A stretch of 64,000 nt of DNA from the NCBI GenBank assembly GCA_947579605.1, contig OX388325.1, positions 8,551,572 to 8,615,571 of the forward strand, read 5' to 3'. Origin of the DNA: Athripsodes cinereus (Eukaryota; Arthropoda; Insecta; Trichoptera; Leptoceridae). The notes under the pieces are model-generated. The model was not told the DNA's origin. It made no database searches and saw only the letters and a program-made list of their open reading frames with translations. Below, one piece after another: positions 1 through 13,800 of this stretch; positions within the stretch are counted from its first letter, which is position 1; the number at the start of each line of letters is the position of its first letter. The position numbers and the translations under genes are program-made.

Positions 1-1651
1 TTATAATAAAAATAATTATACTTATCGAGAAATTTGATAAATTTCGGATAACTAAGAAATTCTCAATCTACACAATCACCACTTTACAGTCTTTGTCGGA
101 TATTAAACATATTTCAACATTTCATTGTCCCAGAGACAATTATACACATATATTGTCTATGTTTAAAACTCGATAAACTGTTGAACATAGTTCATGAGAT
201 ATTTATATATATAACTCTAAAAATGAGAAATATTTACCCAAGCAAAACTTTGTATGATATATACATTTATTTATTTATTCATACTGTTTTTGAGTTGCTA
301 ATACTTGTAATGTGAAAAAAAAAACTAGATAATAAATTTTTCTATTTTTTTGTGGTTACTAATTAGACTGCAAAGTGGACAAATGAGTCAAAATATGTTT
401 TTCATGTCTTTTAATATTTAAATTAACTCAACAATACGGTGTTTAAAAACATGTACAGTCATACATAACTAAAAAATAAACGTTTAAAAAACACATTAAT
501 CACAGAAACATATCAACCGTTCATTTGTAAATTATCGAAAAAATAATATTACAAAAATGTTAACATTTGTTATACCAATATGTTAAATATTGCAATTTTA
601 CAACTCTTATAATTACTGTTGGTTGGAGAGAAATAACAAACATTATATATTGTGAAACAAACATTATATGTTGTGAAATAGACACTATATGTTGTGAAAT
701 AGACACTATATGTTGTGAAACACACAGATAAAAAAGAGATTGTAATTTTTTTGTTAATTAACTAATTTAATGACTCAATATCATTTGTGTACCAAAAAAA
801 AAATGTTGCAGCAATAACCAGTAGCAGTAATGACCACAAATCATATTTTCTAATAACGTGTGTCAAGTATTTTAAATGGAAATATGTCGAAAAAACTTTA
901 AACGGCCACACTGAAAAATGACATTACTTAATATAGTGTAGTTTTCCTCTGGCCAACAACAGGATTGTTTATGGTTTATATTTCCGATACTTTACATAAA
1001 AATCTGTCGATATTTTTATATAACATAATAGTCAATTTAAACATGTATTAAGAATATGAGAATTCTCGTAAAAATAGTTGTAAAAATTCATAGACAACAT
1101 TGAAAAATAATTTACATTGGAAATTGCTTGGAATTATTTCCCCTTTTGATTTTATTAGAAATATGCACAATATTTTCATTTATAATTCTGGATAAAACAG
1201 ATAAATGCTACAAATAAACATATTTGTATAAAAACAAAGACAAATATATAAAAAATAATTTAATGATTGAGTTTATCAGTTGTTTTAAAGTGTTGTGCGA
1301 GTTAATATTACTAATTTAAACTCCATTGTAAATTAGTTGCATAACGTTGTAAAAAATATTTTTACTACTTAAGTTAGTTGTAAGAGATTGCCTTAGCGAT
1401 AAACCCCGTCTTTTGGTACTTTCTGTTTATTTGTACCTCGTTTGTGTATATTTATGGCAATAAAGATATATTTATTATTATACAATAAAGTTATCACTTT
1501 TTTTATTAAAAAATTGTGGAATGAAAATAAAGAAAAAAAAAACATGCATATTTCTAATGTTAACACAACGGCACATTGTGTTTATGTATATTTTACAACC
1601 TATGTTCAAATTTCAAAATAAAACTGTTGTTAAAATCTCGCTATACTTGTT
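1..1651 (-). other. probable Notch 3' UTR and downstream DNA
   Basis: No coding sequence is recognisable. Read on the minus strand after the stop, AATAAA hexamers occur at 1502-1507, 1471-1476 and 1426-1431, so the transcript could end as early as about 130-240 nt past the stop; later sites in this very AT-rich stretch cannot be excluded. A short tandem repeat lies at 642-725. Confidence 0.5.
642..725. repeat. 21-bp tandem repeat, four units
   Basis: Four 21-nt units with core ATATGTTGTGAAAYA follow each other exactly; the middle two differ at one base and the outer two at a few. Located downstream of the Notch stop. Confidence 0.85.
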
Positions 1652-1842
1652 CTAAATATATATGGCTTCCGTAGCTCCTTTGTTTGTCTGATGAAGATCT
1701 GTTGGAGGCGAAAGTGTAGGAGCAGGATCCGACCAGTCAGAACGAGGAGATGGAGTCTGAGGACTTGGACTTGACCAATGTCCTGGAGATTCTGGTGACG
1801 GTGTAGGATATGTGTCGGAGATTGGCCATGCCGCATACGTTC
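1652..1842 (-). CDS. Notch: Notch exon v32: PEST degron and stop codon
   Basis: 191 nt including the stop codon at 1652-1654. It encodes [20 protein letters not shown], then [17 protein letters not shown] and [23 protein letters not shown] is the PEST/phosphodegron recognised by Fbw7/Archipelago in the family, and EAIYI is the conserved insect Notch C-terminus. The acceptor is ATTTGTTTTCAG. Confidence 0.96.
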
Positions 1843-4800
1843 CTGAAAACAAATTGAAACATCATTTAGGTCTCCCATTCTATTCTGTAATTTTTCCTGG
1901 GTGATACTGTGACAGGCTAGAATCTGTAAAACATTTTTACTTTTTCAATTCGAGTAAGACGTCTTCAATACCTCTCGTTGAACTGTAAATGACAGATATT
2001 TTGAATGTTTTAGATTATTTAGCCCTCAAAAACTTACAGAGAAATGGGACGAAGAGCATGCAACATATATAATTTATTTTATTCTTTATGCACATCATCA
2101 TTTACATAACAAAATCAAAAAATCAATTTAAATAAAAGGTGTAATATATGCAGTGGTGAGATTATCACTATATTAGGGATTTCTTCTATCTAACCAAATT
2201 TAGACGACTACCGAATATTAAAAAAGTTGGCAAATATCGAATAGTAGCTAAATATATGTGACATCATTACAACATTTCTGTGTAACATACGGCAATCCAC
2301 TCGATTCAAGTGATTTGTGCTGTGTAACATACCTGTCATCATGTTGTAGTTGTGATGAACTAGGGATTGTTGATCTCCTCCAGATCCCAGACTGGAAAGT
2401 CCCATCTGTTGCTGACCATATTGGTTACCAGCTGAAGAAGGGTTTAAACCTGAAACAAAAAATTATGACAATATAATAATATGGTAAAAGTCTGAGAGAC
2501 ACATCACGCAATAGTGTCATAAGAGAAGAGTGTGGAATAATGATAATTGGTGTAATAATTGGAATGAATACGAATAAAAACTAGGTTTGGGCATACAAAA
2601 AAAAAGGGTGAAGACAGAATGACTTGTGTACGTTTAACCGGCGTGTCTCAGGAAATAAACGAATATTGAAAGGTAAAAATAAATAAATACATATGTGTTT
2701 ACCTTGCGCATAGTGGTAGTTATTCTGATGCTGCTGTTGGTGATGATGTGACGGGGGAGCGGGGGGTAAGCGCTGATGCGCTGCTGCCCTCAGGGCTGCC
2801 ATGTGAGTGGGGCTAGTGGGCAGAGATGGACGGGACTTGCCCGGTGACGGTGAACCTAAAAAATATACAAATTAAATTTTAGTAGATATTAAAAAATGTA
2901 CTTCAATCTTGTTTTGGTATTCGGCTTTTCTCATACAACTCATAATCGGATGAATTACTCGTTTTTAACCACTTAGCTGCTAGATATTATGCATAAGTGA
3001 CATGCACATTGTGCTGAATTAATTTCCAACAAACTAAAAGTTGATGTAAATTCACTAATTATTGTAATTGTTAATTTTTTTCTTACCACAGCTTATAAAA
3101 ATCATTAAAAGTAATTTTTAGCTTCAAAAAATACTCTGACAACAACTAAGTTTAAAAATAATGAACAAACAAGAAATTTCATGTTTTATCTTTGCTTTCA
3201 TACTAAAGTACCAATATGGCGGCCGATTTGCGTGGGAAGTAGTCGACAAACATGTCAATACTGACTTATACATTGTATGTATGTTGTGTAAGCAATGTTA
3301 ATTTATCAAAGAAAAAGTTAAACTTCTATGTGTTCTTTTTATCTTCTATGGTGTTTGTCATAGAAACGATTATTTTAACCATAAAGTACGATTACATGCA
3401 TACATGTAATCCGCAGGATGTGCAAAATTTTGACATTACATGCATGCATGTAATCCGCAGCTAAGTGGTTAATAAAGTTATATGTATAATTTATTGTGAG
3501 AACGACATAATTGAAACAAGCTTATTTATTAGTAAACTAATGAGTATTTATTAATAAAAAATATATAAAGGTGAGTCTACTACTACTTTAAGATCACGGC
3601 ATATTCCCACGATTGGGGAAGCCAGGGAATCAATTGTATTTAATAAACATGCAGATTATTATCTTCTTCATGTCGATCAAAAATAAGACATTAAGGATGG
3701 CTGGCATGCCTCATTCTGGTTAATGTTAAAAGCCGTTAAAAAAAATATGTCAATTGGGCCAAAAAATTAACATGATGTTGTTTACTTCTGATATTTAAAA
3801 ATAAATAAATGATAATATATTTAACTCACCAATATATGTCTGAGGTGAGTTAGTGTGATTGGAATGTGTGGGAGAGTGATTAGAATACGGAGGTGAGAGT
3901 GTTGTCGGTGGTATCCCCATGGCACTAGCTCCGTATACTTCTAAACTCAGAAGAGATTGGCCCGTCTGAAACACAAAATATAATAAAGTATTACCATTAT
4001 TAATTACCCTTAAACAACTAACAAATTAACACTAATACAATTCTTACATTTGCTCTAGATGAGTTGTGGAGTTAGGTGAGTAGATGTAATGAAATACAAT
4101 TTTTAGTAATACATAATCCAAACCAGACATTTGCAATACAATAATGCTGCAATACCAAACTTATATACTGATCATAAATCCTTCAAGCACACGACCATCT
4201 TGCACGAATGCAAGTTCTCAACTATCTCGGCTATCCTACATTTATCTTCTAGGCATCCTGTTATACTACCTATCATTCTCCATCTCTTTTACATCCTTGT
4301 TACTTGGATCTTCTATTCTGTCTTGCACTCGACATTATTATCTGTTACCTTCATCTAAACATCCTTCTTCAAACATAGAAGCTTTTAAAACAACATTCTA
4401 TAACATACCTTGATGCAGTCTTCATAACTCGGTGGCTGTTTATTCCCCAACATGCTGGCATGGTCCAGAAAACTCATTGTTTGTAACTGAGCCATTGCAT
4501 TGGAATATAGTGTGGTATCACATGGACTTGGTAAATCCTACACAAAAAAAAATACAGAGTTAGATAACCTAATACTTTTTCTCTATCCTGCAAGAGATTC
4601 AAATATGTATTAAATATTATTACACTCAAATTATATTATGATATATGTATCTCACATGTAAACAATCAAATATAAACATTTTTGTTTTCCCATACATTGT
4701 AATATCTTCTTTTTTATATAGTTATAGTATTGCAGTTTTTGATTTCTTTAGTTGGATTTTGTCCATTGTCCAGCAATTAGGTTGTAACTGTCAAGCTGGC

Positions 4801-7800
4801 ACTGGTATATTATAATTAAATTAAATAAAAATTGCAAAAACATAGTATTAATTCAATAAAAAAAACATTGTTTATATTAGTTTGCAATCGATTTTGCTCA
4901 TTATTGTATTTATCACTATTGCTGTATATCATAGTGAAACTATACTGTCATGAGAAATTGGTGTGAAAAATATGGTGCGAGCGTTCAATTTTTTTTCAAC
5001 ATAATAACATTTGTTGTTTTGTAAACAAAAAAAATATGTCAAAGGTTATTGCGGGTCAATATTGCTATTAACTATTGTTACAACTTTTTTTAAGCTTCCA
5101 TGATATCAAGTTAAAATGGAACTGTTCGGCTTTAACAACATTTTTTTTTTATTTATCGATATTACAAAATATAACGCATTTTCAAAATATGTAAACATAC
5201 CACCAGGAAAAGCAAAATGAGGACTATTATAGAACTACTATGTTCATAAGTTAATATAAGACAAAAATATACTGTTCATAAGTCACTTATAAGACAAAAA
5301 GCAATATACATGGCATAGTTTCCCTCCAACAAACAGATTTGATCTTCAATGGTCCTCTCAGAATATAGGGTAGAAACAAGCCTCCTTCACTCAGAGAACA
5401 GTTTATTCACTTTTGATAAAACTTACCGTCAAATTGTTGAGGGGAGATTCTACTGGACTCAAACTTGAGGCGAGTGACTCTACACTCTGTGGCACCTCCT
5501 GACTGGGGCTTTTCTTATTATTCTTCTTTACACTGGGTTTCCTACAAATGATAACAACATTTTTATAAAATACCTTCAATCTTTTTCTTAAACGACATTG
5601 GTATGGTTTAATTTGCCCTTCTCTTTACAACACTCCTCTTGGGAACACAGGGCAGAAACTAGCCTCCTCCATTCAGATTGTCTCTGCACCAATTGAGTCA
5701 CCTCTAACTTGGAGATTCTATACATAATTTATCTACATTGTAGAAGATGTCCTACTTAGACCATATTATGCTCATAGGAAAAAAATACAAGATGCTACAA
5801 CTGGTCACCTAGGGCAAGATCGAGGGGGTATTGAAAGAAGGTGGTTCTCCTGGCTCCATAATATACATGAGTGGACAGAAATATGGAGTGTTGAGGAGCT
5901 GTTTCAGACTGCCCAGGATAGGGACGCACTCTCCCAAGTGATACCCAATACACGAAGAAGAAGATATAGATAAATACATCTATTTAGGTTAAATGAATCA
6001 TACCTCCTTATTTGCCCCCCATTATCCAGTGAGTCTCCAGGACTATTTGGAGATGGTTTGGCCCCCTGTCTCTGTTTCTTGGCTTTAGTACTGGCTTGTT
6101 TACCACCAGGTCCCATTCCAATGACAGTTGGATGGGAAATCAGCTGGGGATGATTTGGAGAAGCTGAAAATATTAAACACATTAATATACTGTTAGTATT
6201 CCATGTATCAAAACCTTTGTTTTATTACGAGTCCCCAATTTTTTGGACTTTTTTTGACTGGATTTAATAGTACACTTTCAAAAAATAACAACTTAATAAA
6301 TAACAATCTTTATGTAGATTGGTGAAGGTCTTAAAAAAATTCTTTATTATTTACCTTGTAGCGTATGATGATGATGATGTGGCTGAGCTCTCGGTGTGTG
6401 TTCATCTAGTAATCTGACAATATCTTCGTGTACTCTCTCCGCCGCTACGTCTCTGGGTAGTCTTTCCATGTGATCTGTAATCTCCCGGTTGGCATGGGCA
6501 TCTAGGAGAACGCGACATGCTCCGTAACTACCCTCCCTGGCAGCGAGGAATAGCGGAGTCTCATCCTAAAGATACCAAAAAAATCAATATTTAGGTTCAT
6601 ATATATATGAACGTTTTTTATTTTAATTTATTACACATTTTCGTAGTCATAGATCAATTTATTTACAGAATCATAACATCTCCCAGAAAGTGGGGTTTAC
6701 ATGCAGTTAATCCATTAATAATAAAGATACATGTTGTTCTTTTCGTGCCATAAAAATGAGACATTTAAAATTGGTGGCAGTATCCCTCATCACTGCTAAA
6801 TTGAAGATATGAAATGTCTTGTGTGTAACATTTTATGAATACCAGTCTTTTACAGGTTACTAAATAAAATACATTATTATTATCATCTTAAAAATGTCAC
6901 CCCCCTGCACTAAGTTTGGCCAAGCAAACAGCTTTTAGCCAAGGCGATCTCAGCAGGAAAAAGAAACAAAGCAAAATCCAAAAAAAAATCACATAAGATA
7001 TATCATCAAAAAGAAACAACAGAAGCAAAGATATATACCTTGTCATCTTGTGCATCTCTGTTTGCTCCAGTTGAGAGCAGTATGTTGACGGCATCCACAT
7101 TATTCACAGCAGCAGCCCAATGCAAGGCTGTCTTGCCGCTGTTATCGGCTGCGTTAATGTCTGCATCTGCGTTTATCAAGTCTTCAACCATTCCCTCAAT
7201 GGCCAGTCTGAAAAATAATATAGAAAAATTGAGTTTTATACGTGTATTAGAATACGTCTATGGAACATAAGAATTATGTTTTGTCTGTGGTGATAGGTGA
7301 CAATTTTGAGTATGAAAGATACAACGGCAGTGGTGTAAAAGAAAGAGACAGGGTGCTTTGATCTTTTGAGAATGGCTGAGCGAATGCATCTAGACACAGA
7401 TGTTGTTGGTCGATACAAATAGAACTGAAATTTTATATAATTAATATAATACCTTGCTGCAAGAATAAGTGGTGTTGTGCCGTCATGCATTCTGGCATTG
7501 AGATTAGTGGCTCGGTTTCTAAGCAGAATCTGGAAGACTCCTACTGCATCAGCTGCTACGGCTGCGTGTAATGGTGTCCTGCCAGTGTTGTCTTGGGAAT
7601 TGGCCTCTGCTCCTGCATCCAGTAAACGTTTAGCTGCGTCCGCACGAGCGTATCTGAAAGAAAAATATATTATTATTAAGACATCATATTATATTCCACA
7701 AGTGGGGTAGCCAGCAGACTACCTGCAACATATTCATAGACATAATATTCTACTGGGACCATTACAGCTTTTTTGCCAATGCAATCCCAGAGAAAACAAA

Positions 7801-10800
7801 ACATTTACAACAGTGTTTCCGTTTCCTTATATATTCAGCATAATATTATGTGGAATATGTCTATATTTGGGGCAATACTATTAAATAATAGAACAATCTA
7901 TGCTACAGGTGACTGAATGAATGTTGGTTCTATAATATGTTTAATTATGGCCATAGTATTTACTCTTGTGTATCAAGTGTCCCGTAAAAGATCATGTTTG
8001 AAACATTTAACATCCATAGCATTACAGCAATTCTCAGAAGTGAGGTATACAGCAGACAAACTGTATGTAATAAACATACAAGGCATCTTCTCTGTACCAA
8101 TTAAAGTTAAAAAATTCAAGAAGGGTGGCATACCTCGCCACTTAATTAAATATGTTAAATGTCTTAATTATGTTTCAAGTATTTCTTATTAACACTTTAT
8201 ATTAGGTAAAAGAAATTGACATACATAAGAAATTGCATTAATGTGCAAGGATAAATCAAATTGGCTTCCTTTCTGCCTACCCCTACAAGTAATATGGCGT
8301 AAGGGAATGGATATTGAAAAAAAATCTTGATTCTCACCTGGCTGCAAGATGTAAGCTTGTCTCCCCTGTTTTATCCATAGCAGCATTGAGTTGAGCTCCC
8401 TGTGCAACTAATTCCTGTATAACCTGAGCAGTTTGTTCGTCTTCAGCGTCCGAAGAGCATCCCCCATCCAGACCAGCACCAGATCCTCCTCTCACAGCTG
8501 CCAACATGAGCGGAGTCATACCGCCTGGACCGCGAGCGTCGATATCCGCAATACCATCATGCTGTCAAAATGAGATAAATAAGAAATCATTAGCAACGTT
8601 AAAAAAATGTTTATAGAGTTTCGTAATTTTAATTATGATTGATTGATTGAAGATATCTAAAGCACGGAGGTAACCAACAAGATAATGATTTTAAATAACA
8701 CTCACGATTGCTGGTGGTGTCATCATGCTCGGAGGTACTCTGAGATCAGCGGCATCCAAATGCTGTTGTGTCCAAACCCTCGGAGCCGATGTAACTCCAG
8801 TTGGTTCTTCATATTCCGTAACAACTGTATGGTCTGATGCATAACCTGCTGTTTCACCACTTCGAGCACGCTTGGCTCGAGGTTCCGACGTTCCGTCATC
8901 TTCATCATCAGACCAATGTTGACGACCTACTAAATTCAATAAAATAAATGAAATTAAAAATAATCAGGGTTAACCTGGGTCATTTCCAATTAGCCAAGTT
9001 TAAATATGATATATCTTTTAAGTATGACAGAATAAGTAATATAGTAAAACATAAAAATAGTATCCCATGGAAATAAATTTATGGAAGTAAATTTTGAATT
9101 ATGGTAACTTACCCATTCTTCCTCCATTCATGTCGCATGGAATGGAAGCATTTTTACTTAAATTCCTCATTTCCTGATTTTCAGCTCTTCTATGTGTTCT
9201 GTGTCTCGTCGCAGAGTCTGTGCGAAGGAAACCTTCGGGGAACCATGTGATGCCAGCGGCTCTCTTTCTATTTGTACCAAATAGTACTAGAATCAATATG
9301 ATTGAGAAAAAGACAAACACAATTCCACCTATGATAGAACTGTAGTTGGAAAGAGTTCCGCCACCGTAATCATCTATTGGCTCTACTACCCCTTTAGCTT
9401 GATAAATGGGAAATCCAGGAGATAAAGAATGCCTGGCTGCGGCGGCCGCAAGGAATTCAGCCGCTTCATTTGCAGTTGGGAAACATTCAGCTCCCGTGGT
9501 TGTGACACATTTCCTATTATCTATTTCCAAATGTACAACAATTCCAGATCTAGTCGATTCAGAAAATACGACACCGTGTTTTGGACTGCTGAAAATACCT
9601 GGAACAGCTGTCTGCCCTTTCCATGGATATATTTTATCAATTCCTTCATTGTCTTGTTTGACTCTGAGCGTTGTACGAAGTGTATGCCCTGTTTCTCTCA
9701 AGAATTGTACAAGATTTTGTTTAAAGTTTTTCATATCCATTAAGACGATTAGAGCTAGTGTGCCTTCTGCAAGTTCGGGAGGTTCATTTTCGCAATCCAA
9801 CCCGTCCCAATTACATTCTGCATTATTGCATCCATAATCGCAATGGCCATTGGCGTAATGTGTTTGACAATACGCATTGTAGATAGGATTACATGATTTG
9901 AGAGTCTTTTCACAGTCACGTCCATCAAAGAGACATTGTGCATTGTTACATACTTCATCACATTGTCCATTCATAAAGACATCCCAGCATTTGATTGGTG
10001 CTGTACAGTTTTTCCAAGGATTAATACCAAGAGAACAATCGTTTCCATCAAAATCACAAGCATATGTGTTACATTCTTCATCGCATCTGTGGTTTCCTTG
10101 TTTTTCTTTGCATCCACGTTTCAAACACTGTTCTCTTTGATATTCTAAATCAATATCGTATGGATTAGCATTAGGATTAGTTTTGGATCCACCTCTTACA
10201 GGCTTTCCTATGCCTCCTTTAGATTTCGGATCGTAAATATCACAATTCTTTCCTGTCCACATTGGTGGACAGTAACACAAGAAGTCTCCTATTTTGTTTT
10301 CGCATATGGCGTCGCGATGTTTGCAAGGATTGGAAAGACATTCGTCATAGGAATCAATTTCACAGTTGATTCCAGATGTTCCCATTGGACAATCGCAAAC
10401 GTATCCTCCTCTATCGGATATTCTGCATACTCCACCATGCATACAAGGATTAGAATCGCAGTCATAACCAGAATACTCGCAGCTTTTACCATAGAATCCA
10501 TCCATACACACACAATGATGTCCATCTTGTACTGTAGAACAAACTCCACCATTTTGACACGGTGAATTTGCACAGAAGTTAACTTTATTCTCGCAATGTC
10601 TTCCGATGTGTCCACTTTTACAGTTGCAATGATAATCATTGACTAACTGTACACAGTCTAAAGTGCCAGGGTTAGAGCAGGGGTTAGATAAACATTCATT
10701 GATATCTCCTTCACATCTTGGACCTACGAAACCTGGAGGACATTTACATTCAAATCCGCCAACTTTATCATAGCAAGTGCCGTTATTATGGCAAGAATCA

Positions 10801-13800
10801 GGTCGGCAATCGTCTATATTGATATCGCAGATAATTCCCAATGTACCGGGAGGACATGAACATGAGAAGTTATCCACAAGATCGTGACAAGTTCCTCCGT
10901 TTTGACAAGGATTAGGTTTGCAATCATCCACATTAAGTTCACAGTTCTGTCCTTGGAATCCTTTAGCACACAGACATTGATATCCTCCAATAAGATCTTT
11001 ACATTGGGCACCATTCTGACAAGGTGCCGAGTCGCATTCATTGATTTCCCTGTTGCAGTAAGATCCCATATATCCATCCAAACAATGACAACGATGAGAA
11101 TTTCCAATATCTTCACATGTTCCATTGTTGCAGAGTTCTTTAGGCTTCACACCTGAAAAATATCATTCCCATTAGCTCAATATAAACTTTAAATATACTT
11201 AATTAGATTTAGTAAATTTCTGAAATTATCAGCGGGCAACCTATCTGGATGATCCAATTCAAAATATTTGTATCAATTTTTTAAATCATTACATAGAGTT
11301 TCTAATTTTAAAATGTTGATGTTATTGACCGAAGGTACTTGTTGGAAGTCCATTTCAAGATAAATTGAAAAAAAAACACAGTACGTAGTTAACTTTCAAA
11401 TGACTTTTATTAACTTCACTTACTAATATTCGGAGACTCTCGACTCCATCATCAGGCGATTGATGGAGTGATGATGGAGTCGAGAGTCTGGTATCTGGGA
11501 TTGTTTTTGACCCCTTATACCAGCATTTAATTGCTGTCTGGGGTCCTTGACACAGACAACTTTGTTGAAGATAAAACATTATCATGTACAGCGTCCTCGA
11601 GGTGCTATGGCACAAAGATGGCGCTTTAAATACTCTCCGTTATATCATATATCGTTATATATCAGGAGTCAACAGAGTTGTTTATGAATGTGTTATTTTT
11701 ACATTGTTAATTTTTTACTAATAAATAAATAAAAAATAAAAGTCATTTTGGAAGCTAACTACATACTGTTTTTTTTTTTCAATTTAACTTCTAAAATTTT
11801 AATACTATATAACTAATGAGATATATTTCTTACTTTTCCTGATAGCTGCATCTTTGCAGGATACCATCTCAACATCACAAAGCTTTCCAGACCATCCTGG
11901 GGCACAAGAGCAGTGATACAAATGCTTTGACTGCACACAGGTCGCACCATTTTCACACGGATTACTTTCACACCTACAGAAACAAAATAAATGTCACAAT
12001 TACAATATCCAACAGAAGTCTAAAGTTAATTTTGAATGTTTTTTAAATATTCTACAATGCACATCCGTTACTTGATTTTTTAAAATCGCGATCGATTTCG
12101 GTAAAATAACTGATATAGTCTAAAGTTAAATCTGTTTTACATATTTATATTTATACATACCAATCAACATATGAATCACAATGCTTTCCAGTGAAGCCAT
12201 AGGGGCAGTGACAGGTGTAGTATTTGAAGTGGTCATGGCAGGTTGCCCCATTCTGACAAGGACCACTGTCGCATTCATTGATTCGGTACTGACAATTAGA
12301 TCCCGTATATCTGAAAAAATATATATAATCTTAGTGAATACAGTAATTTATATAAATGAACACAATCATTTATTTTAGCGATTGATTATAAAAAAATCAT
12401 AGCATTCAAGTACTTTGACAAGTTATATTCCCTTCTCCCTTCCTTCCTTTCCTCTTTCAATAATTATTTTTTTAATATTGCGCTGTTAAGTCGTTCAGAG
12501 CTTAGTAATTTAATTGGCGATGTAAATATTTAACTGAATTATTGAATTAAAGCTGTGTTGTCTATTAAAATAAATAAAAAAAAATATATCTTAGCTTACC
12601 CTGGTAAACATGAGCAATTGTAAGCATTAATTCCATCAATACACGTTCCGCCATTCATACAACTGGACTCGGTACAATCTTCATCATTTGTTTGACAGTT
12701 GATTCCGGAGAAACCCAGTGGACAAGTGCAAGTGTAAGAGTTGACATACTGATTGCAAGTGGCGTGATTATGACATGGCATGGAAAGACATTCGTCTATA
12801 TCTATTTCACAATGCTTCCCGCTGAAACCTTCAACGCAAAGACACGTATAGTCGCCGATTCCGTCTAAACACGTACCTCCGTTTTGACATGGATCTGAAA
12901 AAGACACGTAAAAATTAAATGGTGTGGATATTCTACCTATCAATCTATACCATCACAGCGTCTCCCATAAGTGGGGTAGTAGGATATCTGTGATATTTAC
13001 AAAGCATTTTAGCTTCATATTTATTTACGAAGCATTTTAGTTTCATATTTACGAAGCATTTTAGTTTCATATTTATTTAGTTTCTATGTAATAGTTTATC
13101 AATCACATCGGTAAAATTTCTATGGTTAGTAGTTGCTTTCTCAAATAGTCTATATTTTACAAGTTTATTTGCAACATAAAAATACTTACAAATTGCACAA
13201 TCATCTGTATTGATGGCGCAATCCCTTCCTTCATAGCCTTTGGCACATACGCAGTGATAGCTGCCTGGTGTGTTGACGCATGTAGCCCCATTACGACACG
13301 GTGCTCCAGCTTTACATTCATCTATATCCTGTGCACAAAGTCTACCAGTATAACCATTGGCGCACGTACAAGAGAATTCTTCGTACGTAGATGAAGGTGT
13401 GCATCGTGCCCTGTTGCGACATCTGAAAAAACACAAATATTATTCAATGACTAATTTTATATTTTTATCACGGCATTTCTGTGCTAACTGCATGCAATGA
13501 ACAAACAGGTTGTGCTCTTTGTGTCATAAAATAATATCAAAATGTTCAGGATAGGTGATACACATCATCACAGGTAAATTGAAAAAGTTGTGTATTTTAT
13601 GTGGTGAATGTTCACAATACACTGTTGCTATGACAACAATATCAGAACACTAGGAATGTTGTGAGAAAAGGTTACTCAAATGGCACAAAGACGCTCTAAA
13701 TGAAGGAAACTCGTTTCTGCTCTGTGGTCCTGAGAGAAACATTGGAGGGGAGTGATTGATTTTATGTTTTAATAACACCTGTCTTTAAGATGTAGGAAAT

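Noticed and set aside
9406..9837. Plus-strand open frame of 143 codons over Notch
   Set aside because: It is the antisense shadow of the EGF/LNR/NOD exon, whose Cys-rich codons leave few stops on the opposite strand; no domain is recognisable.
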